64,000 bases of DNA from an uncultured Lachnospiraceae bacterium (GCA_934293375.1 CAKQYS010000009.1:53547-117546), one strand, 5' to 3'; shown: positions 55,668 to 63,874, counted from the stretch's first letter. Translations and numbers: made by a program. The notes: a model not told the origin generated them from the sequence alone.

Positions 55668-56312
55668 TTATACACCGGCAATCAGGAGTAAAACGGAAAA
55701 CAACATAAATCCCACGCCAAGTGCACCGATGATCTTAACGCCACATTTCTTCAGTGTCATGAAAACAATCAGTGAGACAATCGGATTCAAAAGCAGGCAA
55801 AGCTTCGGCACCGCAAGCGCACCTGTCACGATCGCAATCGCCACGATCACCGTGCTGCCTAGCCAGAGCGACAAGAACCCGACGATCGCCGGTATGTTCA
55901 CCAGCGGATCCATCGATTGCATCACCGCAGCACTCTCCTGATCTGACATTTTGCCGCTGAGCTTTTGGTACAAAAGCGGCTTCATGCAATAAATGCCATG
56001 ACATAAAAGGCCTGTATAACATCCGATAAATGTATTGATCCGCAGTGCAAGTGCCAGCGATGCATTTCCCTTTGCAATCAGGTCTGCCAGAAGCCACATC
56101 GTAATATAGGTGCCCGGCTGACCCAGACACGAGAGCCAGAATGCGACTGTAAACCGCTTTGCAGGGACCTGTGCCCACCATGGCTGGACGCCATTTGCCG
56201 AAAGCTTCTCATCCGGATCTGGCTTTCCGGGTTTTACAAGTGGTACATCCGCCAGAGCGCATAGCAAGCCGCTCAGGATTCCAAAGATTCCAAAAACAAT
56301 ATAGTGATTCAT
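55668..56312 (-). CDS. DUF6796-type membrane protein
   Basis: A 214-residue protein starting at ATG 56312 with AAGGAG six bases before, with six predicted helices. Recognisable only by its general build and the DEKLSANGVQPWW segment that resembles the DUF6796 group of Clostridia. Function unknown. It follows a tiny reading frame (56329-56460) and precedes the AbiE remnant on the same strand. Confidence 0.6.
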   Translation of the reverse strand: MNHYIVFGIFGILSGLLCALADVPLVKPGKPDPDEKLSANGVQPWWAQVPAKRFTVAFWLSCLGQPGTYITMWLLADLIAKGNASLALALRINTFIGCYTGLLCHGIYCMKPLLYQKLSGKMSDQESAAVMQSMDPLVNIPAIVGFLSLWLGSTVIVAIAIVTGALAVPKLCLLLNPIVSLIVFMTLKKCGVKIIGALGVGFMLFSVLLLIAGV

Positions 56313-56328
56313 TGCATTCTCCTTCAAA

Positions 56329-56460
56329 CTAAAATTTACCGATCAACACCAAAACAGCAAAGATAATGATGCAAAATGGAATCATAAACCGCTTTCCCTT
56401 TTTCATTGTGGCATCCTTATCCGCAATTTCCCTTCTTTGTGCCTCCTCTATGTATTCCAC
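56329..56460 (-). pseudogene. Short reading frame, possible C-terminal remnant
   Basis: A GTG at 56460 gives VEYIEEAQRREIADKD, followed by an in-frame ATG at 56406 starting MKKGKRFMIPFCIIIFAV and one membrane helix, ending at 56329, 43 codons in all. No ribosome site of note. It may be a real small membrane protein or the tail of a lost gene. Confidence 0.35.
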
Positions 56461-56485
56461 CGGATAAAAGCACAGTCAATTTCTG

Positions 56486-56998
56486 TTATTCATTATTTTG
56501 TCTTATTTTCATTTTCTGCCAATTAACAAAGGCATAAGTATCATTGACGAAAAATGCTGCAAAGCATACCGTCACCGCAATATATCTCTGATCATGCAGG
56601 CTCGCAAGTGTCCATAAAATAATAAGCACCGTCTCTGTTTTGTGCAGTACATTTACCTGAACCTCTGATCGATTTCCTTTGTACGGATGCAGCAGCCATG
56701 AAATCAAGGCAAACGCAGCCATCGGCATCGTCATCCCCAGATATGTGATCATTTCGCCATAATAAGAGAAAGAATATGAAATGATACCATACAGCAGACT
56801 GAAGACAATCATCAGAAGCTGTCCCACGGGGTTGCCCTTCGCATTCAGAAGGATTGATGTCACGCCGATCATCGATGCGATCAGTGATAAAAATCCATTT
56901 CCACCAAACATATAAAATGCAATCAGGATCAGTGCCACAGAAAATATCCACAGCAGAATCTCCCCGGTTGAAAAATAATGCAATACTTTTTTGATCAT
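56486..56998 (-). CDS. pnuC: PnuC-family nicotinamide riboside/mononucleotide transporter, internally deleted
   Basis: A 170-residue protein starting at ATG 56998 behind AAGGAGG. The first 110 residues (IASMIGVTSILLNAKGNPVG, YYGEMITYLGMTMP) and the last 40 (FAAFFVNDTYAFVNWQKM) match PnuC, but the middle joins VNVLHKTE directly to VLIILWTLAS, leaving out about 60 residues with conserved helices 5-6. The usual length is 200-230. The deletion is in frame, so a protein may be made but transport is doubtful. Confidence 0.72.
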   Translation of the reverse strand: MIKKVLHYFSTGEILLWIFSVALILIAFYMFGGNGFLSLIASMIGVTSILLNAKGNPVGQLLMIVFSLLYGIISYSFSYYGEMITYLGMTMPMAAFALISWLLHPYKGNRSEVQVNVLHKTETVLIILWTLASLHDQRYIAVTVCFAAFFVNDTYAFVNWQKMKIRQNNE

Positions 56999-57099
56999 AA
57001 AAACCTCCTTCAAAAAAGCACCGACCTACCCGGTGGCAGTATCTATAGTAAAATAAAGCTACCATACTGAATCAAAAATGTGCTACCAATCTGTAACAC

Positions 57100-57540
57100 C
57101 TATCTCTCCATCATCACAATATACTCAGTCGTGCCCTGCTCCAGCTTTCTTCTATCCGTAAGATGGAATCCTTGCTTTTCATAAAACCGTATTGTGTCAT
57201 AGTTCTTTTCGACAGTCCACAGAAATGTGATTGGGTAATGCTCATTCGCATACGCAATCAACGCAGCACCGACACCCTGCCCCCTGAAAAATGCATCAAC
57301 ATATAGCTCCACAATCTCATTCCGATCCACATGGATCATGCCCTTGACAATGCCATCATCATATACATATATTTTATCTAGAACAGCAGGTGCTCTGTAT
57401 GTCTCCGCCACAGAAAGAACCTGTAAATTTTGGAAGGCATACACATCATCCTGAAAGATCGGACGATAATATATTCTCTTATCAAAAACAAGTATCTCTG
57501 CAATTCTGGATATATCTTTTTCTTCCGCTTTCCTGATCAT
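57100..57540 (-). CDS. GNAT family N-acetyltransferase
   Basis: A 146-residue enzyme with the acetyl-CoA-binding VDAFFRGQGVGAALIAYAN motif and the C-terminal IRFYEKQGFH segment. Full length for the family. Substrate unknown. Starts at an ATG at 57540 with GGAGGGAG upstream. Confidence 0.9.
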   Translation of the reverse strand: MIRKAEEKDISRIAEILVFDKRIYYRPIFQDDVYAFQNLQVLSVAETYRAPAVLDKIYVYDDGIVKGMIHVDRNEIVELYVDAFFRGQGVGAALIAYANEHYPITFLWTVEKNYDTIRFYEKQGFHLTDRRKLEQGTTEYIVMMER

Positions 57541-57604
57541 TTATCTCCCTCCTAATTATATATGCGATTTCTCATTTCACAAACGGTATACCCGTTTCAA
57601 AACA

Positions 57605-57628
57605 TGTCTGGGAAACATTTCCCAGACA
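57605..57628. terminator. Hairpin after the MFS gene
   Basis: TGTCTGGGAAA/TTTCCCAGACA stem with a minimal loop, in the gap between the MFS gene (ends 57641) and the GNAT gene. The T tract on the minus strand is weak. Confidence 0.5.
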
Positions 57629-57640
57629 CCCTTCATATTT

Positions 57641-58939
57641 TTATGATTCCTTTTCGCGATACTGATATTTTTTTAGTTTTCTGCCATTTACTATGCACAT
57701 CAAACTTCCACATACACCCAGTATGAACATCATCAGCGCTGCACCGGATCCCTTTCCGGTTCCGAAAAGGGTTGTTAAAAATGTCAGATCTCCATATTGT
57801 GCCATAAACGGTTCGCATACATGATCTACCAGAAAGCCACCCAGAAACAATCCGATCGGGATCGTAAAAAACTGAAATGTATTTCGGCACGCATACACAC
57901 GCCCCTGCAATTCCACCGGAATAGAGCTTCTGAGAATGACTTCCAGATTCGCACTCATAACAGGTACCAGAAACCATCCGATCACTTGTCCTATGCACCA
58001 AAGAATGGGTTCTCTGGAAAATGCCAGTAAGAAATTCTCCGTTCCCAGAGAAAAAAGCATAGTCAGATATACCACCTTCACCCTGTCCTTCGGTTTCGGT
58101 AAAACAGATACCATCAGGCTGCCGATCATCATGGCTATGCCGGAACAGGAGGTCACAATCCCCAGAACCGTCTGTCCCCCCTTTGGATTCGGAAGCACAT
58201 AACCCGGCAGGGTTGCATCAAATGCAGAGGCAATCAGATTTACCCCTGCCATAAACAATAACAGCGTCATGATCATAGGATTGTCTTTCAGAAATCCAAT
58301 GCCTTCTGCGGCAAGCTGCATGACATTCTCTTTCTTTTCACACTTGTGATTTGGAATTGTGATCAAAAACTGCAATGCCATAAATGCAATCAGAAAGCTT
58401 CCCACATCCACCGCGATCACGCCATTCAACCCTGCAAGCGAATACAATGCCGTGGCAAGCAGGGGATTTAATATGGATATCAGCGACCTGGAAAATGAGC
58501 ACAACCCGCTTGTCTTTTGATAATATTTTTCAGGAATGATCAGCGTCATCGCAACCTCCGACGCCGGTTGCTGTACCGTGTTCATCAATCCTGAAATCGC
58601 ATTTAGCACATACAGGTGCCATACCTTTAACCAATTATGATTGAACAGGACAAAAACGGCTACTGTACAGAGCACTGCAAACACATCGCATCCAAGCATG
58701 ATTTTCTTTTTATCAAATCGATCTGTCAATGCTCCGGCAAATATACTCATGACCACATAAGGTGCATAAGAGCATATGGCAAGTGCTGCCGTACTCAAGG
58801 CTGAACCGGTCTTTTCATACAACCATAGTGTCAGTGCAAATGCCGTCATACTGCTGCCAAGCTGGGACACACTCTGTGTGCTCCACAAAATCAGAAAATC
58901 CTTTAACCGGTATAATTCATTTTTCTTTTTCGTATTCAT
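57641..58939 (-). CDS. MFS drug-efflux transporter, Mef-like
   Basis: A 432-residue major-facilitator protein with twelve helices. The N-terminus (LKDFLILWSTQSVSQLGSSM) and loop 2-3 motif ADRFD-type TDRFDKKKIMLGCD resemble macrolide efflux proteins of the Mef/EntS group. The ATG follows AAAGGAGC. A structured leader upstream may control it. Resistance function is not proven. Confidence 0.87.
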   Translation of the reverse strand: MNTKKKNELYRLKDFLILWSTQSVSQLGSSMTAFALTLWLYEKTGSALSTAALAICSYAPYVVMSIFAGALTDRFDKKKIMLGCDVFAVLCTVAVFVLFNHNWLKVWHLYVLNAISGLMNTVQQPASEVAMTLIIPEKYYQKTSGLCSFSRSLISILNPLLATALYSLAGLNGVIAVDVGSFLIAFMALQFLITIPNHKCEKKENVMQLAAEGIGFLKDNPMIMTLLLFMAGVNLIASAFDATLPGYVLPNPKGGQTVLGIVTSCSGIAMMIGSLMVSVLPKPKDRVKVVYLTMLFSLGTENFLLAFSREPILWCIGQVIGWFLVPVMSANLEVILRSSIPVELQGRVYACRNTFQFFTIPIGLFLGGFLVDHVCEPFMAQYGDLTFLTTLFGTGKGSGAALMMFILGVCGSLMCIVNGRKLKKYQYREKES

Positions 58940-58982
58940 TTCTTTGCTCCTTTTTCTATATCATTTTCAAAACAGAAGCAAA

Positions 58983-59042
58983 GTCTGAGGATATCAGCGT
59001 AATGCTGTTCCTCCATGCAGTCTCCTCAGACTCTGCATGGAG
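58983..59042 (-). promoter_or_regulatory. Structured leader of the MFS gene
   Basis: Two helices overlap: CTCCATGCAG/CTGCATGGAG (10 pairs) and GTCTGAGG/CCTCAGAC, where one strand of the second lies in the loop of the first, so they form a pseudoknot or compete. A 14-codon frame (MQSLRRLHGGTALR, 59038 to 58994) runs through them but lacks a good ribosome site. Leader-controlled efflux genes are known for ribosome-targeting drugs; here it is a candidate. Confidence 0.5.
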
Positions 59043-59156
59043 CTGTTACAATGCAAAGTTTCATTTTCTTTTTTCCTCTTTTGTCGTATCCTTAATCAAA
59101 ATGCTCTTAATTTCCATCGTTTTACATCTTCAATTTAAAACTTCACGATTTCCGGT

Positions 59157-59450
59157 TCATGCATATACTCCACATGTAATTGCATCATATCTTTCACATC
59201 TTTCCAAGGTTATCCTACACGATTCTTTATAGTCCTCACATGGCAGATTATAGGCTTTTGTTATCTTTGCTTCTCCCGTCTCACATCCATGAAGTGTCCT
59301 GCACTCTGCCAAAAGCGCCGGTCCTGCGGCTCTGTGAATCGCACCATCTACACCGCCACCGCCAAGAAGTGAGTTGTTTGCTGCATTTACAATTGCCTGC
59401 ACATCTGTTACTTTTGTTATGTCACCTTTTATCGTCTTAATCAAATACAT
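59157..59450 (-). pseudogene. Truncated macrodomain protein
   Basis: A 97-residue reading frame. The first 70 residues are a clear macrodomain (IVNAANNSLLGGGGVDGAIH, CRTLHGCETGEAKITKAYNL), but the remaining two thirds of the domain, including the GVYG-type catalytic loop, are replaced by a short unrelated tail (EDYKESCRITLERCERYD). Complete macrodomain proteins are about 150-180 residues or more. It is probably non-functional. Confidence 0.65.
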
Positions 59451-59453
59451 TGT

Positions 59454-59672
59454 TTAATATTCCTTTTTTATCTCGCCATCTATTCCATACATTTTCTTGA
59501 ACGCATCAAGGTCTGCCTGATTTTTAATCAGCACAACCTCTTCTATCTTACCTGTATGAATATCCTTAAAGCCTGCAACCTGCTCGCCATTGCATATGCT
59601 CGCCTTGATTACCGGTTTCTTATTTTCTTTATCATATGTCTTTGTAATTGTCTTTTTCTGAAATAGTCCCAC
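59454..59672 (-). CDS. Small conserved-looking protein
   Basis: A 72-residue protein, start GTG 59672 with AGAAGG eight bases before; begins VGLFQKKTITKTYDKEN and includes KPVIKASICNGEQVAGFKD. I recognise it as a small protein seen in related gut Clostridia but cannot name a domain. It partly overlaps the 3' end of the DUF188 gene upstream and lies four bases from the macrodomain fragment. Confidence 0.55.
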   Translation of the reverse strand: MGLFQKKTITKTYDKENKKPVIKASICNGEQVAGFKDIHTGKIEEVVLIKNQADLDAFKKMYGIDGEIKKEY

Positions 59673-60186
59673 TCTGAGCACCTTCTTTCGACTTTGCCAT
59701 CAGTACAAGTTTTTCAAAGGACTGTGCAAAGCGTACATCATCATCTTCTGTACGCTTTCTCGGGCCTCCGTTGCCACTCCGGTCGGTGCAGAACCGATGT
59801 CCACTGGACATCGTGCACCCTTTCATATGATTCTTATGTGAGCTGCGTCTTGCCTTCTTGTTAAGATGCCGCTCCATAAGCATCTGATCTATGTTCTCAT
59901 TGGTGTACCACTTGCCGGATTGGTGAATAGCATATGCACCCTTCCCAAGTGCCATAGCAGCAACACCATAATCCTGCGATACTACTACATCCCCTTTATG
60001 ACAAATGCTGATCAACTTATAATCTACTGCATCTGCTCCTGCACCTACTACAATCACCTCGCTGTAATCAGAATATAATATATGATTCGTATCACACAGC
60101 AATGTGGTGGAAATATTGTATTTCTCTGCTATTTTCTCGACAATGTCCACTACCGGACACGCATCTGCATCTACAAATATCTGCAT
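59632..60186 (-). CDS. YaiI/YqxD (DUF188) protein with in-frame insertion
   Basis: A 184-residue protein starting at ATG 60186 behind GAGGAG. The first 120 residues are a complete DUF188 (PIN-like) domain with QIFVDADACPVVDIVE and SQDYGVAAMAL. Between the conserved HMKG and GPRKRTEDDDVRF there are 17 extra residues encoded by a palindromic insertion, after which the normal C-terminus resumes. The insertion keeps the frame, so the protein is probably still made. Function of the family is unknown; RNA hydrolysis is suspected. Confidence 0.8.
   Translation of the reverse strand: MQIFVDADACPVVDIVEKIAEKYNISTTLLCDTNHILYSDYSEVIVVGAGADAVDYKLISICHKGDVVVSQDYGVAAMALGKGAYAIHQSGKWYTNENIDQMLMERHLNKKARRSSHKNHMKGCTMSSGHRFCTDRSGNGGPRKRTEDDDVRFAQSFEKLVLMAKSKEGAQSGTISEKDNYKDI
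59769..59819. repeat. 51-bp palindromic insertion within the DUF188 gene
   Basis: GGTGCA ... TGCACC (outer arms) enclose GATGTCCA-TGGACATC, an almost perfect hairpin of about 35 bases with 16 flanking bases. It interrupts an otherwise conserved coding sequence without shifting the frame, like the small palindromic elements described in Rickettsia. Whether other copies exist cannot be told from one window. Confidence 0.65.
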
Positions 60187-60210
60187 ATTTCTCCTCAAAT
60201 CGACTGTATA

Positions 60211-60582
60211 TCAGCTATGATACACTGGTGTTCGTACTTCTATAAGATTTCCTGATGGATCATAGAATCTTACAAGCTTCTGTCCACCTTCAAGTTCCAT
60301 TAGTTCCGTAACATAACTTACAACATACCTGCCAGACTCCAGTTTTTCAATAATACCTTCTATATCATTGTCTTCAAAATATAGTTCTGTCATATTGTTA
60401 TGTGGAGTTGTATGTATTTTTGTACTATCATACCATACATCTACATCCTGTAATACAAGCCCCTCAGACATGATCACATTGCCATCCATCCTTGTAATCA
60501 CACGCAGTCCAAACAGTTCTTCATAAAAATCAATTGATTCGTCAATGTTATCAACAATAATCAATACATTTTTCAAACTCAT
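60211..60582 (-). CDS. VOC family (glyoxalase-like) protein
   Basis: A 123-residue protein starting at ATG 60582 with AGGGA upstream. The first half MSLKNVLIIVDNIDESIDFY and the C-terminal RFYDPSGNLIEVRTPV are typical of the vicinal-oxygen-chelate fold that includes glyoxalase I and fosfomycin or bleomycin resistance proteins. Its start overlaps the stop of the DUF4186 remnant. Function unknown. Confidence 0.87.
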   Translation of the reverse strand: MSLKNVLIIVDNIDESIDFYEELFGLRVITRMDGNVIMSEGLVLQDVDVWYDSTKIHTTPHNNMTELYFEDNDIEGIIEKLESGRYVVSYVTELMELEGGQKLVRFYDPSGNLIEVRTPVYHS

Positions 60583-60731
60583 ATTATATGTCCCTGCCTC
60601 TCCATTTCTCGTTGAATCCATGTCATAATTACATCTACAAGATAATCCGGCTGCATTTTATGCCACTTTCGGATGCACGCCCTGCAGCATGTTGCCGTTT
60701 TGTGCTGGGCAATAAATACAGGAATAGAACA
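60579..60731 (-). pseudogene. DUF4186 C-terminal remnant
   Basis: A reading frame ending at 60579 shows ATCCRACIRKWHKM followed by DYLVDVIMTWIQREMERQ, as in the C-terminus of DUF4186 proteins. The segment between the zinc-like CCxxC and the helix looks about ten residues shorter than expected. No start codon or upstream part of the gene is present. Confidence 0.5.
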
Positions 60732-60745
60732 CCTCTGTATTTCCA

Positions 60746-60922
60746 TCATCTGCTGAGTACATATTCTGTAAAGATGGATTCGCCATTTTTAAATGCACAG
60801 ATTTCCACCTTCGGGTTTGCGTGAATCTGTTTTGGAACATCCTTCACCTTTTTCCCATACCTTGGAATGAAAGCTTTCTTAACAGCTCGCTTGGCTTTTC
60901 CGGTTGTTCTTGCCTTTATTGA
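60746..60922 (-). pseudogene. Chimeric remnant with pyridoxamine-phosphate-oxidase-like segment
   Basis: An open stretch ending at 60746 reads GKAKRAVKKAFIPRYGKKVK and then QIHANPKVEICAFKNGE, the latter typical of pyridoxamine 5'-phosphate oxidase-like flavoproteins. It stops shortly after. In the neighbouring frame MYSADDGNTEVFY (60727-60762) matches the later part of the same family. Pieces of at least two genes seem joined by deletions. Confidence 0.45.
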
Positions 60923-61302
60923 TTTCTAAATAGAACTGTGTGCTTAATAAATTTGAAAATACATTATCATAATGCTCATTTTCATAGCATGTAACACCTT
61001 CTGGAATACAATCCAAATCATCATTAAAATGTGGCCCTCGAAAAGAGCAAATATTCATCTTTCATTGTTCCTGACCATTCGGAAAAAAGACGAGATACAG
61101 TATCTTTGTCTTTGATAGCTACCGCTTGACCAACTGGTGCAACACGAAATTTATCAGAAAGAATGCAACCCAACCTATTAATTAAAGTATCAAGTTCTTT
61201 CCTATGTTCCTCACAAAATATCTTGTAGTCATACGCCATTATCATTTCGCGCATTTTTTCATACTCTTCATTGGTTTCCATATCGCATGCTATACATTTC
61301 AT
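60879..61302 (-). pseudogene. Frameshifted protein with N-terminal cysteine motif
   Basis: A frame from ATG 61302 reads MKCIACDMETNEEYEKMREM and runs 92 codons to 61024. An adjacent frame continues in register with plausible protein sequence (GPHFNDDLDCIPEGVTCYEN) down to 60879, so one frameshift near 61040 splits what was probably a single gene of about 140 residues. Family not recognised. Confidence 0.5.
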
Positions 61303-61330
61303 TATTTTCTTTTTTACATTCTTATTCGCA

Positions 61331-61938
61331 TCACAGCAAATACTTCTTCATCGTATTCTTTACATAGTCAATCACATTTTTCCACTCTAGATCCCCTACA
61401 TAAAAATTGCTTTTCTGAAACTGCCCCCAAAGCTCTGCCATATGCAAATCGTCAGCTATCAAATGCAATGTAACTTCAATATCATCCTTGCTAAAAATAG
61501 TTTTCCGCTTTTCACAGGTGGCAGAAAATGCATCGTATAAAACCTGCTTCTCTATCTGCTCCCCATAGAAATTCATAATACTATAGACATCATAGAAATC
61601 TCTCAATCTTGTATTAGCAATACCTCTATTTATGATTGTCTGCATCTTCTCTGCTAGCAGAGTTTCCTTGTTATATGTAAGAACAGAAATTGTTCTATCC
61701 TCAAACATTAATTTATAGTCGTACTCTACAGCTTTCGGTGTGATCACATCATCTGTAGAGATATCGATTTTAATTGGTTGACGCATCCTGTCCAATGTAG
61801 CCTCCAGCATTACACGAATACTTGGGTAATCAAACTCTTCCATAATAGTTCTTGTACTTTTAATTTGAAAGCTTTATTACTGTTCCCATCCGAAATATTT
61901 CTCACCTTATCTTTTAATTGTCTTGATGAACTAATCAC
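61331..61938 (-). pseudogene. AbiEii toxin, copy 2, missing the nucleotidyltransferase core
   Basis: A GTG at 61938 with GGAGGTGTTA upstream overlaps the antitoxin stop and reads SSSRQLKDKVRNISDGNSNK, the normal AbiEii start, then shifts frame and stops at 61810. The correct frame resumes at about 61864 with FQIKSTRTIMEEFDYPSIR and continues to a normal C-terminus at 61331. About 80-90 residues, holding the KGG and DxD catalytic motifs, are missing. The remaining 170-residue frame could be translated from ATG 61843 but lacks the active site. Confidence 0.8.
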
Positions 61939-62543
61939 ACTAACACCTCCACATACTTCATCACTTCATCTCGAATTCCCATCATATCCGCATATACAAT
62001 CAATTGCGATAGCTTTTTGTCCTTCGATGACATATATTCCTTGATAGCCGTTTGAAATACTTGTACTTCATACTTATTACGATTCATTATCAAATCGCAA
62101 ATGCAACGCTCCTTATCGTAAACCTTAACTAAATTTCCACTGCTGGATGCAATCTCACAAATTCCTATTTTGTATAAATCCGGTGCCGCATATTTCACCG
62201 AAACATCAAAATCATTATCCTTAAGATGGCTCGCATTATATCCCTGTGGCACAGTAACACACACAGATGAATACTCCCTATCTGTCAAACCGTGCAAATA
62301 TAGTGCTGTTTCTCCGGAATAAATAATCGCACCATTTCTTTGTTGCAAAATGAACAACTCATCCGGCCACACATCATCCATTATATATAAACCTCTTGAG
62401 ACCTTCTCCATGCCGTGTTCCTTAATATATTGTGCAACATAGGTCTTAGAAATATCTTCATTACACACCAAAGAGGTAATAAGATAACCGTTATATTTTT
62501 CAATAAAATTTTCAATTTTTTCCTTTTTAGTCATTCTATTCAC
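61935..62543 (-). CDS. AbiEi-type antitoxin, copy 2
   Basis: A 202-residue protein. N-terminal winged-helix (EDISKTYVAQYIKEHGMEKV) and the AbiEi core GETALYLHGLTDREYSSVCV, VPQGYNASHLKDNDF and KVYDKERCICDLIMNRNK are present. Full length for the family. The start used is ATG 62543, with possible alternatives a few codons later (MTKKEK). It shares only moderate similarity with copy 1 at 54864, so the two loci were acquired separately or diverged long ago. Confidence 0.87.
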   Translation of the reverse strand: MNRMTKKEKIENFIEKYNGYLITSLVCNEDISKTYVAQYIKEHGMEKVSRGLYIMDDVWPDELFILQQRNGAIIYSGETALYLHGLTDREYSSVCVTVPQGYNASHLKDNDFDVSVKYAAPDLYKIGICEIASSSGNLVKVYDKERCICDLIMNRNKYEVQVFQTAIKEYMSSKDKKLSQLIVYADMMGIRDEVMKYVEVLV

Positions 62544-62611
62544 CTCTTCACTTTACCTATACGCTTTAATTATATGATTTAAAAGCGAGAAAGTAAACTC
62601 TTTTTTTTGAC

Positions 62612-62904
62612 CTATGCATCTTTATTTAACCTCGCCAGCACCTTCACCTGCTCAATCGCCACTTTTCTCACATTCTCATTCTTCATCTCCTGCAGCACTA
62701 TAGCAAGCTGCATCACATCAGCATCTAATCCCATCTCATCTCCATCCATCAAATATCCTGCTGTAGTATTCAGTACCTTTGCATTATCTCTGAGAATGCT
62801 TACCTTGATATCAATTTTCCTGTCTCATACGCAGATATCGTTGACTTCTTTGTGATAAGCGTCTCTGCCACTGTTCGGTTTCTTACATTTTTCTTTAGTT
62901 GCAT
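62612..62904 (-). pseudogene. Frameshifted Xre-type regulator
   Basis: Reading from ATG 62904 gives a helix-turn-helix fragment (TLITKKSTISAYETGK) that ends early; in another frame KVLNTTAGYLMDGDE and DVMQLAIVLQEMKNENVRKV continue to 62612, as in Xre regulators of mobile elements. At least one deletion of the middle HTH part has occurred. Confidence 0.6.
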
Positions 62905-62945
62905 GTTTTACCGGAAGTTAACATAAAAGTAAATATTGCTGATTC

Positions 62946-63055
62946 AATCGGTTAAATTATCGGTTGTAATCGGTTGAATTTGACCATATTAAACCAATCA
63001 CAATCCCCATTTTATAGTAATTTGGAGTATTGATTGGTTTAATAATCGGTTTAAG
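62946..63055. repeat. Cluster of ATCGGTT repeats with a 12-bp inverted repeat
   Basis: ATCGGTT occurs at 62947, 62959, 62969 and 63045, each followed by A/T-rich bases. Between them TTAAACCAATCA (62989-63000) and TGATTGGTTTAA (63031-63042) form a perfect 12-base inverted repeat, related to the same motif with T for C. It lies in front of the broken Xre gene, so it is probably its operator region; an iteron-like origin cannot be excluded. Confidence 0.6.
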
Positions 63056-63077
63056 CAAAGTGAATGAATATTCTTGT

Positions 63078-63125
63078 GCGGCAGAGCCGCCCGTCCGGTG
63101 TGGCGTGAGCCACCTGTCCAGACGG
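63078..63125. repeat. Nested palindromes at the edge of the IS21-like element
   Basis: GCGGC-AGA-GCCGC (63078-63090) is followed by CCGTC...GACGG (63091-63125) around GTGGC-GTGA-GCCAC. They lie just past the istB stop and are probably part of the element's end or a terminator. Confidence 0.5.
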
Positions 63126-63148
63126 AATGAGCCACTTTAATGAGAGTA

Positions 63149-63874
63149 TTACTCTCGTAGTGATTTATCTAAGCCATACACCTCACGCATGGACTTGTCG
63201 TGCTCAGCATCAATGCTTGTGATGTTGATCTGATAGCTGTCATGCGCAATACGGTCAATTATAGCATCAGCAAGAGGACTTGCTTCTCCTCCAAGCTGAT
63301 CATACCATTCTTCGAATACATACTGAGAACAGAAGATTGTTGATGATTTCTTGCGCCTCCGATGAAGAAGTTCGAAGATATCTTTCTGTTCTGTATCAGT
63401 CGGTTTAAGAAGCATCCATTCATCCAGAATGAGAAGCACTGGGTTGGCATACTTAGCCATTACCTTACGATTAGTACCCTCCGAACGGGCAATGTCCAGA
63501 TCCATGAGTAAGTCCGGCATACGGACATACCTAGTGTTGTAATACTGCTTGCAGGCTTCCATACCGAAGGCACATGCCATGTATGTTTTACTACAGCCTG
63601 TTGCACCGGTAATAAAAAGATTCCGGTGTTCAGATATATATTCGCAGGTGGCAAGTCTGTTTAGCATATCCTTGTTTAGCTTGCGTCCAGAAGTATAGTT
63701 GATATCCATGATACTTGCTTCCGGCTGGTCGAATCCTGCATTGCGGATAAGACATTTCTGGCGGTTATTCTTGCGATTGCTGTATTCGATGTCTACCAGC
63801 ATTCCGAAGCGGTCTTCAAAAGGAACTTCCTTGAATTTAGGATCGTCAAGCTGGTTACGGAATGCATCTGCCAT
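63149..63874 (-). CDS. istB: IS21-family IstB-like ATP-binding protein, probably 5'-damaged
   Basis: A 241-residue AAA+-type helper of IS21 transposition. N-terminal DDPKFKEVPFEDRFGMLVDI, P-loop GATGCSKTYMACAFG, Walker B LLILDEW and STIFCSQY are present. In the P-loop the glycine usually before the lysine is serine. The expected start, an ATG overlapping the istA stop (TAATG at 63899), stops after 14 codons, so the native N-terminus is out of frame and translation must start at the internal ATG 63874. It may be non-functional. Confidence 0.8.
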   Translation of the reverse strand: MADAFRNQLDDPKFKEVPFEDRFGMLVDIEYSNRKNNRQKCLIRNAGFDQPEASIMDINYTSGRKLNKDMLNRLATCEYISEHRNLFITGATGCSKTYMACAFGMEACKQYYNTRYVRMPDLLMDLDIARSEGTNRKVMAKYANPVLLILDEWMLLKPTDTEQKDIFELLHRRRKKSSTIFCSQYVFEEWYDQLGGEASPLADAIIDRIAHDSYQINITSIDAEHDKSMREVYGLDKSLRE

